The notes: generated by a model not told the origin, from the letters alone. A DNA stretch of 17,561 bases from an uncultured Faecalibacterium sp. (GCA_934553285.1 CAKTFD010000045.1:1-17561), one strand, 5' to 3'. Positions 1-7,635 are shown, counted from the stretch's first letter. Translations and numbers: made by a program.

Positions 1-780
1 ATGAACCAGAGTGAGCGGCGGACGATCCTCATTCGGGTGCTTTTGAAAGAACACCCGGAGTATCAGGAGCTGCGGATACCGGCAGACGCAGACACCCAGC
101 GGCAGCTCCTGCGGGGCTTGCTGAATATCCGTGAACCACGGCGTATCGGCACAGATTTTCTGCAAATACAGGACGCGTACCTGCAAGAGGAGACCGCCGC
201 AAAGGGCATCACCGATGCGGCTGACCTAACGCCCCTGCAGCCGGGGCTGTACCTCTGGCAGGGGGACATTACCACCCTGAAATGCGATGCCATCGTCAAC
301 GCCGCCAACAGCGGCATGACCGGCTGCTACTGCCCGAACCACGGCTGCATCGACAACGCCATCCACACCTATGCCGGGGTGCAGCTGCGTCTTGCCTGTG
401 CGGAGATCATGGACAGACAGGGACACCCGGAACCTACCGGGCAGGCGAAGATCACCCCGGCATTTGATCTGCCCTGCCGCTATGTACTGCATACGGTCGG
501 GCCCATCGTTTCCGGGCGGGTCACAGCGCAGAACAAAGAGCTGCTGGCCTCCTGCTACCGCTCCTGTCTGGAGCTGGCGGCAGAAAAGGGGCTGGAAAGT
601 GTGGCGTTCTGCTGCATCTCCACCGGAGAATTCCATTTTCCCAATGAGCTGGCGGCAGAGATTGCGGTGCAGACCGTCAAAGCATTTCTCAAAAAGCAAA
701 CCAGTGTGAAAAAGGTGATCTTCAATGTTTTCAAAGATATGGACAAAAAAATCTACGAACGACTGCTCCGGACCAATTGA
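1..780 (+). CDS. Zinc-type macrodomain protein-ADP-ribose hydrolase
   Basis: A 259-residue protein with a macrodomain from about residue 82 to the end. The ADP-ribose loop appears as GDI (88-90) followed by NAAN (100-103). A cysteine/histidine cluster follows in MTGCYCPNHGCIDN (C109, C111, H114, C116), and the phosphate loop is CISTGEFHFP (205-214). The Cys/His cluster is characteristic of zinc-containing macrodomains encoded beside class M sirtuins, which remove ADP-ribose from target proteins. The N-terminal 80 residues are a helical extension found in this subgroup. The next gene overlaps its end by 56 bases and encodes the matching sirtuin, so the two probably act as eraser and writer of one modification. 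The ATG is base 1 of the window, so no ribosome site can be seen and a start further upstream cannot be excluded, although the length suits the family. Function is inferred from family and neighbour. Confidence 0.88.
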   Translation: MNQSERRTILIRVLLKEHPEYQELRIPADADTQRQLLRGLLNIREPRRIGTDFLQIQDAYLQEETAAKGITDAADLTPLQPGLYLWQGDITTLKCDAIVNAANSGMTGCYCPNHGCIDNAIHTYAGVQLRLACAEIMDRQGHPEPTGQAKITPAFDLPCRYVLHTVGPIVSGRVTAQNKELLASCYRSCLELAAEKGLESVAFCCISTGEFHFPNELAAEIAVQTVKAFLKKQTSVKKVIFNVFKDMDKKIYERLLRTN

Positions 781-1642
781 TACGCTGCGGCAGGTTCTGA
801 ACCATGCCGACGCAGTGGTCATTGGTGCAGGCTCTGGGCTTTCTACCTCGGCAGGTTTCACCTATGACGGAGAACGATTTGAGCAGTATTTTGCGGATTT
901 TGCAGCAAAGTACGGCATCCGGGATATGTACTCCGGCGGCTTTTATCCATATTCCTCGCTGGAAGAACACTGGGCTTACTGGAGCCGGTATATCTACATC
1001 AACCGCTATATGGATGCCCCCAAACCGGTCTATGATGCCCTTTTGAAGCTGGTACAGGACAAGGACTATTTTGTGCTGACCACCAACGTAGACCATTGTT
1101 TCCAGAAAGCGGGCTTTGACAAAAAGCGCCTGTTCTACACGCAGGGAGATTATGGCTTGTTCCAGTGCTCTGAGCCCTGTTGTCGGGAGACCTTTGATAA
1201 TGAGAAGCTCGTCCGGCAGATGGTCGAAGCGCAAGGGTATCAGATCCTGCCGGATGGTTCACTGAGCGCACCGAAGTCCACACCACTCAAGACAAAGATT
1301 CCATCGGAGCTTGTGCCACATTGTCCGCATTGCGGCAAGCCCATGAGCATGAACCTGCGTGCAGACGATACCTTTGTAGAGGACGAAGGATGGCACCGTG
1401 CGGCAGAGCGATACAGTGAATTTCTGCGCCGTCACGAGGGGCAGAATATTCTCTTTTTGGAAATTGGCGTTGGCTACAACACCCCGGTCATCATCAAGTA
1501 TCCGTTCTGGCGGATGACCGCCAAAAATCCAAACTCATTCTATGCCTGTGTCAATCAGGGACAGGCCGTTTGCCCGCCGGAGATCGAGCGGCAGGCTGTC
1601 TGCATCCATGCGGATATTGGCGCTTTGATGGCGCAATTGTGA
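725..1642 (+). CDS. Class M sirtuin (SirTM-like), probable protein ADP-ribosyltransferase
   Basis: A 305-residue SIR2-fold protein. The NAD-binding loop is GAGSGLSTSAGFTYDG (34-49). The TTNVD motif holds N121. Where deacylating sirtuins have the catalytic histidine, this protein has glutamine (Q140 in FYTQGDYG). Asparagine and glutamine in these places mark the SirTM class, which transfers ADP-ribose (in studied species to lipoyl-carrier GcvH-L) instead of deacylating. Zinc-finger cysteines are visible at C148, C152/C153, C200 and C203. The start at 725 lies inside the macrodomain gene and is preceded by AAAGGTG at 711-717, seven bases upstream, so the overlap looks real and implies translational coupling. 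GcvH-L and lipoate ligase LplA2, often in the same operon, do not lie downstream; they may lie to the left of the window. Activity is inferred. Confidence 0.88.
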   Translation: MFSKIWTKKSTNDCSGPIDTLRQVLNHADAVVIGAGSGLSTSAGFTYDGERFEQYFADFAAKYGIRDMYSGGFYPYSSLEEHWAYWSRYIYINRYMDAPKPVYDALLKLVQDKDYFVLTTNVDHCFQKAGFDKKRLFYTQGDYGLFQCSEPCCRETFDNEKLVRQMVEAQGYQILPDGSLSAPKSTPLKTKIPSELVPHCPHCGKPMSMNLRADDTFVEDEGWHRAAERYSEFLRRHEGQNILFLEIGVGYNTPVIIKYPFWRMTAKNPNSFYACVNQGQAVCPPEIERQAVCIHADIGALMAQL

Positions 1643-1648
1643 CCCACA

Positions 1649-1683
1649 AGAGGGCTGGCACCATCCAGCCCTCTCTCTTTTTG
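1649..1683 (+). terminator. Intrinsic terminator after the sirtuin gene
   Basis: A perfect 10-bp stem pairs AGAGGGCTGG (1649-1658) with CCAGCCCTCT (1665-1674) around a six-base loop. CTCTTTTT follows. It starts seven bases after the sirtuin stop codon and fits a factor-independent terminator for the macrodomain-sirtuin operon. Confidence 0.85.
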
Positions 1684-1736
1684 CCAAAGTTTCCCTCACT
1701 TTTTCTTGCACACTGCCGAAATCAGCGTATTCTCAA

Positions 1737-1847
1737 AAGTTCGCGTTTGCGCAGCAACAAACACCCCAGTGGGGTGTTTGAGCGACAGAACGGTCTTGCG
1801 CAGCAAGATGGAGGGGCCTCGCCCCGACAAGTTCGCGTTTGCGCAGC
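1737..1847. repeat. Intergenic repeat element with duplicated 19-mer and palindromic hairpin
   Basis: The 19-base string AAGTTCGCGTTTGCGCAGC occurs twice in direct orientation, at 1737-1755 and 1829-1847. Between the copies are a perfect 10-bp inverted repeat, CAAACACCCC (1758-1767) with GGGGTGTTTG (1771-1780), and a smaller GGGGC/GCCCC hairpin (1813-1825). A related CTTGCGCAGCAAG palindrome lies near 1795-1807. No open frame here resembles a real protein. The structure resembles dispersed palindromic repeats of bacterial intergenic regions, but copy number cannot be judged from one window. The remaining bases between 1684 and 1929 show nothing else recognisable. Confidence 0.6.
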
Positions 1848-1929
1848 GGAGCGGAGCAATGAAAAGCCGCAGATGCTTTTTTGTCCGTTTCCATATCAAA
1901 AACACATTGCAGCCATATGCAGGATACTT

Positions 1930-1958
1930 TTTACACATTCTGTCTTTGCTCGTATAAT
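1930..1958 (+). promoter_or_regulatory. Sigma-A-type promoter for purA-pyrB
   Basis: A -35 box TTTACA (1930-1935) and a perfect -10 box TATAAT (1953-1958) are separated by 17 bases. Transcription would start near 1965, about 37 bases before the purA start codon. The leader is too short for a riboswitch, and no PurR-type box was recognised. Confidence 0.85.
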
Positions 1959-2001
1959 AAGCACTGCAAACGGAAATTGAAAAAGAAGGTAATGAAGTAT
2001 T

Positions 2002-3303
2002 ATGCTGACCGCTGTTACTGGAATCAACTGGGGCGATGAGGGCAAGGGCCGCGTCATCGACCTGCTGGCCGAAAATGCTGATGTGGTCGCCCGCTATCAG
2101 GGCGGCAACAATGCCGGGCACACCGTTGTTACCGAGCAGGGCAAGTTTATCCTGAACCTGCTGCCCTCCGGCATTTTGCACCCGGAGGTGACCTGTGTGC
2201 TGGGCGCAGGCATGGTCATCGATCTGGAACATCTGTCCGGAGAGATCGATGCCATCGAAGCGCGCGGTGTAAAGGTAAGCCCTGAAAACCTGAAACTCTC
2301 CGATAAGGCCACCATCTCCATGCCCTGGCACAAGGTGCAGGACGGCCTGGAGGAGGATCGGCTCGCGCAGCATGGCCGCGCCTTTGGCTCCACCCGCCGG
2401 GGCATCGCCTACGCCTACAGCGACAAGTACCGCAAAAAGACCCTGCGCCTGGGAGATCTGCTGCATCTGAACGAGCAGCGCACCCAGGACCGCCTGCGCA
2501 TGATCCTGGATTCCAAAAATCTGGAGCTGGCAGGCTGCTATCACCAGGAGCCGATGAGCTACGATGCGCTGCTGGAGTGGTGCCGGATGCAGGCCGGACA
2601 GTTTGCCCCCTACATCTGCGATGCAGGTGCCTTTTTGCAGCAGGCACAGTGCAGCGGCAAGCGCATCGTGCTGGAAGCACAGCTGGGTGCCATGCGGGAT
2701 ATCGACTACGGCATCTTCCCCTTTACTTCCAGCTCCAACACGCTGGCCGCCTATGCGCCGCTGGGGGCAGGCATCCCCAACTGCAAACTGGACCATGTGG
2801 TGGGCGTGCTGAAAGCCTATTCCACCTGTGTGGGCGCAGGCCCCTTTGCGGCGGAAAACGCCATGGATGCAGCTTGGAACGAGCAGCTGCGCAAGGCAGG
2901 CGGAGAGTACGGTGCCGCCACCGGACGGCCGCGCCGGGTAGGCCCCTTTGACTGCGTGGCAAGCCGGTACGGCCTGGCCTGCCAGGGTGCCGACAAGATT
3001 GCCCTGACCAAGCTGGATGTTCTGAGCGGCATGAAGGAGATCCCGGTCATCACCGGCTACCGGCTGGACGGTAAGGAGCTGCCCTGCTTCGACCCGCTGG
3101 CCGATCTGGACCGCGTGGAGCCGGTAGTCACGATGCTGCCCGGCTGGAACAAGGATATCTCCGGCTGCCATAGCTGGGACGAACTGCCCAAAGCAGCAAA
3201 GCAGTATGTGGCATTTCTGGAGCAGCAGCTGGCGCACGAGATCCAGTTTGTTTCCACCGGTGCCGAACGCGAAAAGTTTGTGCTGAAAGGAGAATGGCTG
3301 TGA
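2002..3303 (+). CDS. purA: Adenylosuccinate synthetase, divergent
   Basis: A 433-residue enzyme that joins IMP and aspartate using GTP, the first step from IMP to AMP, in the cytosol. It has the phosphate loop GDEGKGR (11-17) with catalytic Asp12, GGNNAGHT (34-41) with catalytic His40, the TGRPRRVG nucleotide segment (307-314) and the guanine-specificity motif TKLD (336-339). Length matches the family. Two normally rigid motifs differ: the usual G-T-T-x-R/K-G-I-G-P-A-Y is GSTRRGIAYAY (129-139), and the usual E-G-A-Q-G is EAQLG (225-229), shifting the IMP-binding glutamine by one place. Asp12 argues against the phage PurZ paralogue. The ATG is preceded by AGAAGG at 1984-1989, with rather long spacing of 12 bases; a closer ATG at 1992 is out of frame. 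It is co-transcribed with pyrB, which it overlaps. Confidence 0.93.
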   Translation: MLTAVTGINWGDEGKGRVIDLLAENADVVARYQGGNNAGHTVVTEQGKFILNLLPSGILHPEVTCVLGAGMVIDLEHLSGEIDAIEARGVKVSPENLKLSDKATISMPWHKVQDGLEEDRLAQHGRAFGSTRRGIAYAYSDKYRKKTLRLGDLLHLNEQRTQDRLRMILDSKNLELAGCYHQEPMSYDALLEWCRMQAGQFAPYICDAGAFLQQAQCSGKRIVLEAQLGAMRDIDYGIFPFTSSSNTLAAYAPLGAGIPNCKLDHVVGVLKAYSTCVGAGPFAAENAMDAAWNEQLRKAGGEYGAATGRPRRVGPFDCVASRYGLACQGADKIALTKLDVLSGMKEIPVITGYRLDGKELPCFDPLADLDRVEPVVTMLPGWNKDISGCHSWDELPKAAKQYVAFLEQQLAHEIQFVSTGAEREKFVLKGEWL

Positions 3304-4247
3304 GACATTTTATTGAGCCGAACAGCTTTTCTCTGGCCGAGCAGCTGGCACTGCTGGATCTGGCCGACCGGATGGAAACAGACCCTGCCCCCTACGCCCA
3401 CCTGTGCGATGGCCGCATCCTGGCCACCCTGTTCTACGAACCCAGCACCCGCACCCGACTCTCCTTTGAGTCTGCGATGCTGCGGCTGGGCGGCAAGACC
3501 CTGGGCTTTGCCGGGTCGCAGCTTTCCTCCGCCAGCAAGGGGGAGACTGTAGCCGATACCGCCCGGGTGGTGAGCAACTATGCCGATGTCATCGCCATGC
3601 GCCACCCGAAAGAGGGTGCCCCGCTGCAGGCTTCGCGCTATGCCCGGGTGCCGGTCATCAATGCCGGCGATGGCGGCCATGCCCATCCCTCCCAGACCAT
3701 GATCGACCTGATGACCATTCGCCAGCGTAAGGGGCGGCTGGATCATCTTACCATCGGCTTCTGCGGCGATCTCAAGTTCGGGCGGACGGTGCACTCCCTC
3801 ACCGCCGCACTGAGCCAGTTTGAGGGCAACCGTTTTGTGTTCATCTCGCCGGAGGAGCTGCGCATCCCCAAATACCTCAAGGACGAGACCCTGACCCCGC
3901 TCCACCAGACCTACCGGGAGACCGCCGACCTGGAAGCCGAGCTGCCCGGGCTGGATGTGCTTTATATGACCCGCATCCAGAAGGAGCGCTTTTTCAGCGA
4001 AGAAGAGTATCTGCGGCTGAAAGGATGCTACCAGCTGGATGAGAAAACGCTGGAGCTGGCAAAGCCCGATACCCCGGTGCTCCATCCCCTGCCCCGCATC
4101 GACGAGATCAAAACCGAGGTGGATAACGACCCCCGTGCCGCCTACTTTGACCAGGTGCACAACGGCGTGTATATCCGCATGGCGATCATCCTCGCCCTGC
4201 TGGGCATCCCCGACCCTCTGACCGGCAAAAAAGTGCTGGAGAGCTGA
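3300..4247 (+). CDS. pyrB: Aspartate carbamoyltransferase catalytic subunit
   Basis: This enzyme condenses carbamoyl phosphate with aspartate in pyrimidine synthesis. Counting from the in-frame ATG at 3294 (317 residues), it has the carbamoyl-phosphate motif STRTR (51-55), SKGET (81-85), MRHPKEGAP (102-110), AGDGGHAHPSQ (124-134), TRIQKER (226-232) and HPLPR (264-268). These resemble the E. coli-type catalytic chain that pairs with regulatory PyrI, yet no pyrI follows. Start choice: AAAGGAG (3286-3292) is one base from the ATG at 3294, too close, whereas GTG at 3300 lies seven bases beyond it and overlaps the purA stop as GTGA. The GTG is therefore preferred, giving 315 residues with N-terminus MRHFIEP. 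Coupling to purA puts two aspartate-consuming nucleotide enzymes under one promoter. Confidence 0.94.
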   Translation: MRHFIEPNSFSLAEQLALLDLADRMETDPAPYAHLCDGRILATLFYEPSTRTRLSFESAMLRLGGKTLGFAGSQLSSASKGETVADTARVVSNYADVIAMRHPKEGAPLQASRYARVPVINAGDGGHAHPSQTMIDLMTIRQRKGRLDHLTIGFCGDLKFGRTVHSLTAALSQFEGNRFVFISPEELRIPKYLKDETLTPLHQTYRETADLEAELPGLDVLYMTRIQKERFFSEEEYLRLKGCYQLDEKTLELAKPDTPVLHPLPRIDEIKTEVDNDPRAAYFDQVHNGVYIRMAIILALLGIPDPLTGKKVLES

Positions 4248-4308
4248 ACCGTATAATAGAGCAGTTTGTGTTTTTTACATCCGCAAATTGCCTGTTGCGC
4301 ATCGCAAT

Positions 4309-4374
4309 AAAAAGGCATCTGCAGCCTGCGCTGCCCGGTATCCGGGTGCGCAGAACGCTGCAGATGCCTTTTTT
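4309..4374. terminator. Bidirectional terminator between pyrB and metH
   Basis: A long hairpin pairs 4309-4324 (AAAAAGGCATCTGCAG) with 4358-4373, then CTGCGC (4326-4331) with GCGCAG (4348-4353), then CCCGG with CCGGG around a TAT loop. The A-run on one side and T-run on the other give a U-tract in both directions. It lies between convergent genes and probably ends transcripts from both. Confidence 0.9.
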
Positions 4375-4426
4375 ATGCAGCGGTCTGCCGGGGCACAAGC
4401 CCGCAGCCGCTGACAAATACGGGGCC

Positions 4427-6847
4427 TTACACCCCAAAAAATTCCTTGGCGATATCGGCGCTGCGCTTGGCGTCCTTTGCATACCAGTCTGCGCCGATCT
4501 TCTCGGCGTATTCCGGGGTCAGCACGGCACCGCCCACCATCACCTTGCAGTCCAGTTTGGCGGCATGGAGGGCCGCGATGGTCTCTTCCATGCTTTTCAG
4601 GGTGGTGGTCATCAGGGCGGAAAGCCCCACCAGATGCACATCCTTGTCCCGCACGGTGTTCACGACGGTTTCCACCGGCACATCCCGGCCGAGATCCAGT
4701 ACCTCAAAGCCGTAGTTTTCCAGAATGACCCGGACGATGTTCTTGCCGATATCGTGCACATCGCCCTTTACGGTGGCCAGGACGATGCGCCCCTTGCTGG
4801 CGCTGCCCTCGCCTTTCTGGGCAATGGCGGTCTTGATCTCCTCAAAAGCGCTCTGGGCGGCGCTGGCTGCCTGCAGCAGCTGCGGCAGGAACAGCGTGCC
4901 TTTTTCGTACTTGCCGCCCACGATATCCAGCGCCGGGATCAGGGCTTCGTCCACCACTTCCAGCGGCTGCTTTTCTGCCAGCAGGGCGCGGGTCTGGGCG
5001 GCGGCATCCCCTTTCAGCCCCTTTTCCACCGCCTTCATCAGGGCGGCATAAGGGCCGGTAAGCTCCGCTTCGGCACTGGCGGCAGGCACGGCTTTTGCCG
5101 CCTGTGCCAGTGCAGTGCTGGCAGGCACCCGGTCGGCATAGCGCTCGATGTATTTTGTGCTCTGCCGGTCGCGGTTGGTCAGCACGTTGTAGGCGTATAC
5201 CGCCGCCATCATCTCTTCGCTGGAGGGGTTCATGATGGCAAGATCCAGCCCGGCGTACATGGCCATGGTCAGGAAGGTGGTGTTCAGGTAGGTGCGGCAG
5301 GGCAGGCCAAAGCTGATGTTGGACACGCCCAGCACCGTGCGCACCCCCAGCTCTTTTTTGCACACTTCCAGCGCCTGCACGGTAGCCAGCACATCCTGCT
5401 GCTGGGCGCTGGCAGTCAGGGTAAGGCAGTCGATGTAGATATCCTCCCGGGGGATGCCGGCCGCCAGTGCCGCTTCGGTAATGCGGCGGGCGATGGCTAC
5501 CCGGTCCTCGGCTTTGGGCTGGATGCCTTTTTCATCGATGGCCAGCCCCACGATGGCCGCGCCGTACTTTTTGCACAGCGGCAGGATGGCGGCCAGCTTT
5601 TCCGGCTCGCCGTTGGTGGAGTTGACGATGGGTTTGCCATTGTAGACCCGCAGCCCCCGCTCCAGCGCTTCCACATTGGAGGAATCCAGCTGCAGCGGCA
5701 GGCTGGTAACGCTCTGCAGCGCCTTGACCACCTGCTCCATCAACACCGGCTCATCCACGCCGGGGGCACCTACGTTCACATCCAGCACCTGCGCCCCGGC
5801 TTCCACCTGGCTCACAGCCTGTTCCAGCACGTAATTCATATCGCCGTCCCGCAATGCCTGCTGGAAGCGTTTTTTGCCGGTGGGGTTGATGCGCTCACCT
5901 ACCACCGTGATGCCGTCCACTGTGACGATGTCCACCGGGGTGCACAGCACCGAGGGCATCCGGTGGGCAGGGCGCCCCGGGGTGCAGCCCGCAAAGGTAC
6001 CGTTGAGCAGCTGGATGAACTGGGGCGTGGTGCCGCAGCAGCCGCCTGCGGCAAACAGATGCAGCTCCCGGTAGGGCTTCATCTGCAGGGCAAACAGCTG
6101 GGGGGTGATATCATAGCCGCTGCCGTCCGCCCGGGGCAGGCCCGCGTTGGGCTTGACGAACACCGGAAAGTTGCCGGGCACGGCCTCTGCCAGCCGCTTT
6201 GCCATAGGAAAGATCTCTTTGGGGCCAAGGGAGCAGTTGATGCCTACGGCATCGGCCCCCAGACCCCGGGCGGTGGCGGCAAAGCTCTCCACCGTGCAGC
6301 CAGTAAAGGTGCGGCCGCCCGCCTCAAAGCTCATGCTGGCCAGGATGGGCAGGCGGGTGTTCTCCTTTGCCGCCAGCAGGGCGGCTTTCAACTCGTACAG
6401 GTCGGTGTAGGTCTCAAAAAAGATCACATCCGCCCCGGCGGCTTCGCCCGCCTTCACGATGCGGGCATACTCGGCCACTGCGTCCTCAAAGGCCAGCGTT
6501 CCGCTGGGTTCCAGCAGCTCGCCCAGCGGGCCGACATCCAGCGCGGTCAGCGCGCCGTAGGGTGCGCAGGCGCGTTTGCAGTTTTCGATGCCCGCCGTAA
6601 TGATCTGCTCCACCGTGTAGGCGCTGCCCGCCAGTTTATGGGCAGAAGCGCCGAAAGTGTTTGCATTGACGATGCGGCTGCCCGCCGCCGCGTACTGCGC
6701 ATGGATGCGCTCGATCAGCGCCGGATCTGTAACATTCAGCTCCTCCGGGCGGGCACCCAGCGCAAGCCCCGCCGCCTGCAGCATGGTGCCCATGCCGCCA
6801 TCCAGCAGGATGGTATTGCTCTGTTTAAAAAGTTCATTCACTTGCAC
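4427..6847 (-). CDS. metH: Cobalamin-dependent methionine synthase lacking the reactivation domain
   Basis: This enzyme transfers a methyl group from methyltetrahydrofolate through cobalamin to homocysteine. Domains in the 806-residue form: homocysteine domain (about 5-310) with zinc ligands C205 in GINCSLGP and C270/C271 in GGCCGTT; pterin-binding domain (about 313-575) beginning VGERINPTGKK; helical cobalamin cap (about 605-690); and cobalamin Rossmann domain with DVHDIGKN (696-703), whose His698 is the lower cobalt ligand. E. coli MetH has about 1,227 residues; the missing C-terminal AdoMet/reactivation domain is encoded by the gene just upstream. Start choice: GAGGGG (6861-6856) is eight bases before GTG at 6847, which overlaps the upstream gene by 14 bases. 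GTG at 6841 is the alternative. A longer frame exists to 6892 but lacks family similarity there. Translational coupling keeps the two proteins together. Confidence 0.94.
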   Translation of the reverse strand: MQVNELFKQSNTILLDGGMGTMLQAAGLALGARPEELNVTDPALIERIHAQYAAAGSRIVNANTFGASAHKLAGSAYTVEQIITAGIENCKRACAPYGALTALDVGPLGELLEPSGTLAFEDAVAEYARIVKAGEAAGADVIFFETYTDLYELKAALLAAKENTRLPILASMSFEAGGRTFTGCTVESFAATARGLGADAVGINCSLGPKEIFPMAKRLAEAVPGNFPVFVKPNAGLPRADGSGYDITPQLFALQMKPYRELHLFAAGGCCGTTPQFIQLLNGTFAGCTPGRPAHRMPSVLCTPVDIVTVDGITVVGERINPTGKKRFQQALRDGDMNYVLEQAVSQVEAGAQVLDVNVGAPGVDEPVLMEQVVKALQSVTSLPLQLDSSNVEALERGLRVYNGKPIVNSTNGEPEKLAAILPLCKKYGAAIVGLAIDEKGIQPKAEDRVAIARRITEAALAAGIPREDIYIDCLTLTASAQQQDVLATVQALEVCKKELGVRTVLGVSNISFGLPCRTYLNTTFLTMAMYAGLDLAIMNPSSEEMMAAVYAYNVLTNRDRQSTKYIERYADRVPASTALAQAAKAVPAASAEAELTGPYAALMKAVEKGLKGDAAAQTRALLAEKQPLEVVDEALIPALDIVGGKYEKGTLFLPQLLQAASAAQSAFEEIKTAIAQKGEGSASKGRIVLATVKGDVHDIGKNIVRVILENYGFEVLDLGRDVPVETVVNTVRDKDVHLVGLSALMTTTLKSMEETIAALHAAKLDCKVMVGGAVLTPEYAEKIGADWYAKDAKRSADIAKEFFGV

Positions 6848-7523
6848 AGGTCTTTCCCCTCTTTCTGTATTCGCAGCGGGTGCGCAGCACACAATGGCCG
6901 CACCCGGCCAGCTGTCCCTTTACCGGGTGGCCGCTGACCCCCAGCAGGGCGGTCACGCTTTTGCGCGGGGTCATCAGGTTGGTGTCGGTCACACACAGCC
7001 CGGCCTTGCGCACGGTGTCCAGCGCTGCCGCCACCAGCGGCTGCACCGCGATATCCCAATCGCCGTATCCCGGCGAGAATCTTCCGGTCAGATACTTTCC
7101 CTGTTCTGCCGCCCACTGGCGCAGCTGTGCCTCGGCAGCATCCGCGGCCTGCTCGGCCAGAGCGCTGCCCAGCGCATCCGAGGCCACACCGGCGGCAATA
7201 TCGCCCACGCCGGCCCGGCGGATCTGGGCATCCACCCCGGGGCCAAGGGTCACCGCCAGCAGGATGGCCTGCCCGCAGCCCGCCAGATGCCGGTGCACAT
7301 CCTCGCCGGGCAAAAGGCCTGCCTCTGCCAGCGCGGGCACATCCGCCGCCAGCCAGACGGCCCGGGGCGTAGCGGCCGCCAGCAGCGGCGCTGCACATTT
7401 TTGCAGCAATGCCAGCGTGGCATCGTCCGGCTGGCCCCTTGCGCCGAAATACCGTGCCGCCTGCGCCAGATCAATGCTCTGCGGCTTTTCCACCGCCAGC
7501 GGGCGGGGTGCTCCGATCGCCAT
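6834..7523 (-). CDS. Stand-alone methionine synthase reactivation (activation-domain) protein
   Basis: A 229-residue protein resembling the B12-dependent methionine synthase activation domain that larger MetH proteins carry at their C-terminus. Visible family motifs are RFSPGYGDWD (148-157) and TDTNLMTPRKSVTALLGVS (179-197). It probably supports reductive methylation of inactivated cob(II)alamin on MetH, using AdoMet. The C-terminal tail has four cysteines (C208, C211, C217, C226) in a C-x2-C-x5-C-x8-C arrangement absent from E. coli MetH, as far as I recall; it could bind a metal or iron-sulfur cluster, but that is speculation. The start at 7523 is fixed by AAGGAGG (7538-7532) eight bases upstream. 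A longer frame extends upstream but crosses the promoter. The gene directly precedes and overlaps metH. Confidence 0.85.
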   Translation of the reverse strand: MAIGAPRPLAVEKPQSIDLAQAARYFGARGQPDDATLALLQKCAAPLLAAATPRAVWLAADVPALAEAGLLPGEDVHRHLAGCGQAILLAVTLGPGVDAQIRRAGVGDIAAGVASDALGSALAEQAADAAEAQLRQWAAEQGKYLTGRFSPGYGDWDIAVQPLVAAALDTVRKAGLCVTDTNLMTPRKSVTALLGVSGHPVKGQLAGCGHCVLRTRCEYRKRGKTCASE

Positions 7524-7563
7524 GGGCCGCACCTCCTTACTTTTCTCGAATAAAGCATGATTC

Positions 7564-7592
7564 AGTATACCGCACCTGTAGGATTTTATCAA
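7564..7592 (-). promoter_or_regulatory. Promoter for the metH operon
   Basis: Reading the minus strand, TTGATA (7592-7587) and TATACT (7569-7564) are separated by 17 bases. The expected start near 7557 leaves a leader of about 35 bases, too short for a cobalamin or SAM riboswitch. Confidence 0.85.
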
Positions 7593-7597
7593 TCCCG

Positions 7598-7635
7598 CAA
7601 AAAAGAGAAATAAAATGCCCCGGCCATGGCCGGGG
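7598..7635 (-). terminator. Terminator after the metallo-beta-lactamase-fold gene
   Basis: A perfect 18-base palindrome, CCCCGGCCATGGCCGGGG (7618-7635), lies ten bases past the stop codon. On the minus strand it is followed by CATTTTATTTCTCTTTTTT. It would end the ftsK-side transcript just before the metH operon promoter. Confidence 0.85.

Noticed and set aside
1737..1847. CRISPR array
   Set aside because: Only two copies of a 19-base repeat separated by 73 bases that themselves contain palindromes; no regular spacing and no cas genes.
1953..2001. Possible purine riboswitch or PurR site before purA
   Set aside because: The leader is under 50 bases and no conserved aptamer core or PurBox was seen.
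1696..3237. Open frame of 513 codons on the minus strand opposite purA
   Set aside because: It covers purA with all its catalytic motifs on the other strand, together with the intergenic repeat; no recognisable domain.
2002..3303. Assignment of the PurA homologue as phage-type PurZ
   Set aside because: The catalytic aspartate (Asp12 in GDEGKGR) is present, whereas PurZ proteins lack it; there are also no phage genes around.
4252..4257. TATAAT just after pyrB
   Set aside because: No -35 box at a suitable distance, and it is followed at once by the convergent terminator with no gene to serve.
4268..6937. Long open frame of 889 codons on the plus strand opposite metH
   Set aside because: It is the antisense of a well-supported metH in GC-rich DNA; the translation is rich in His, Gly and Gln, has no family motif, and its start lies inside a terminator region.
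7524..7563. Possible SAM or cobalamin riboswitch before the metH operon
   Set aside because: The promoter leaves only about 35 bases of leader, far shorter than either aptamer.
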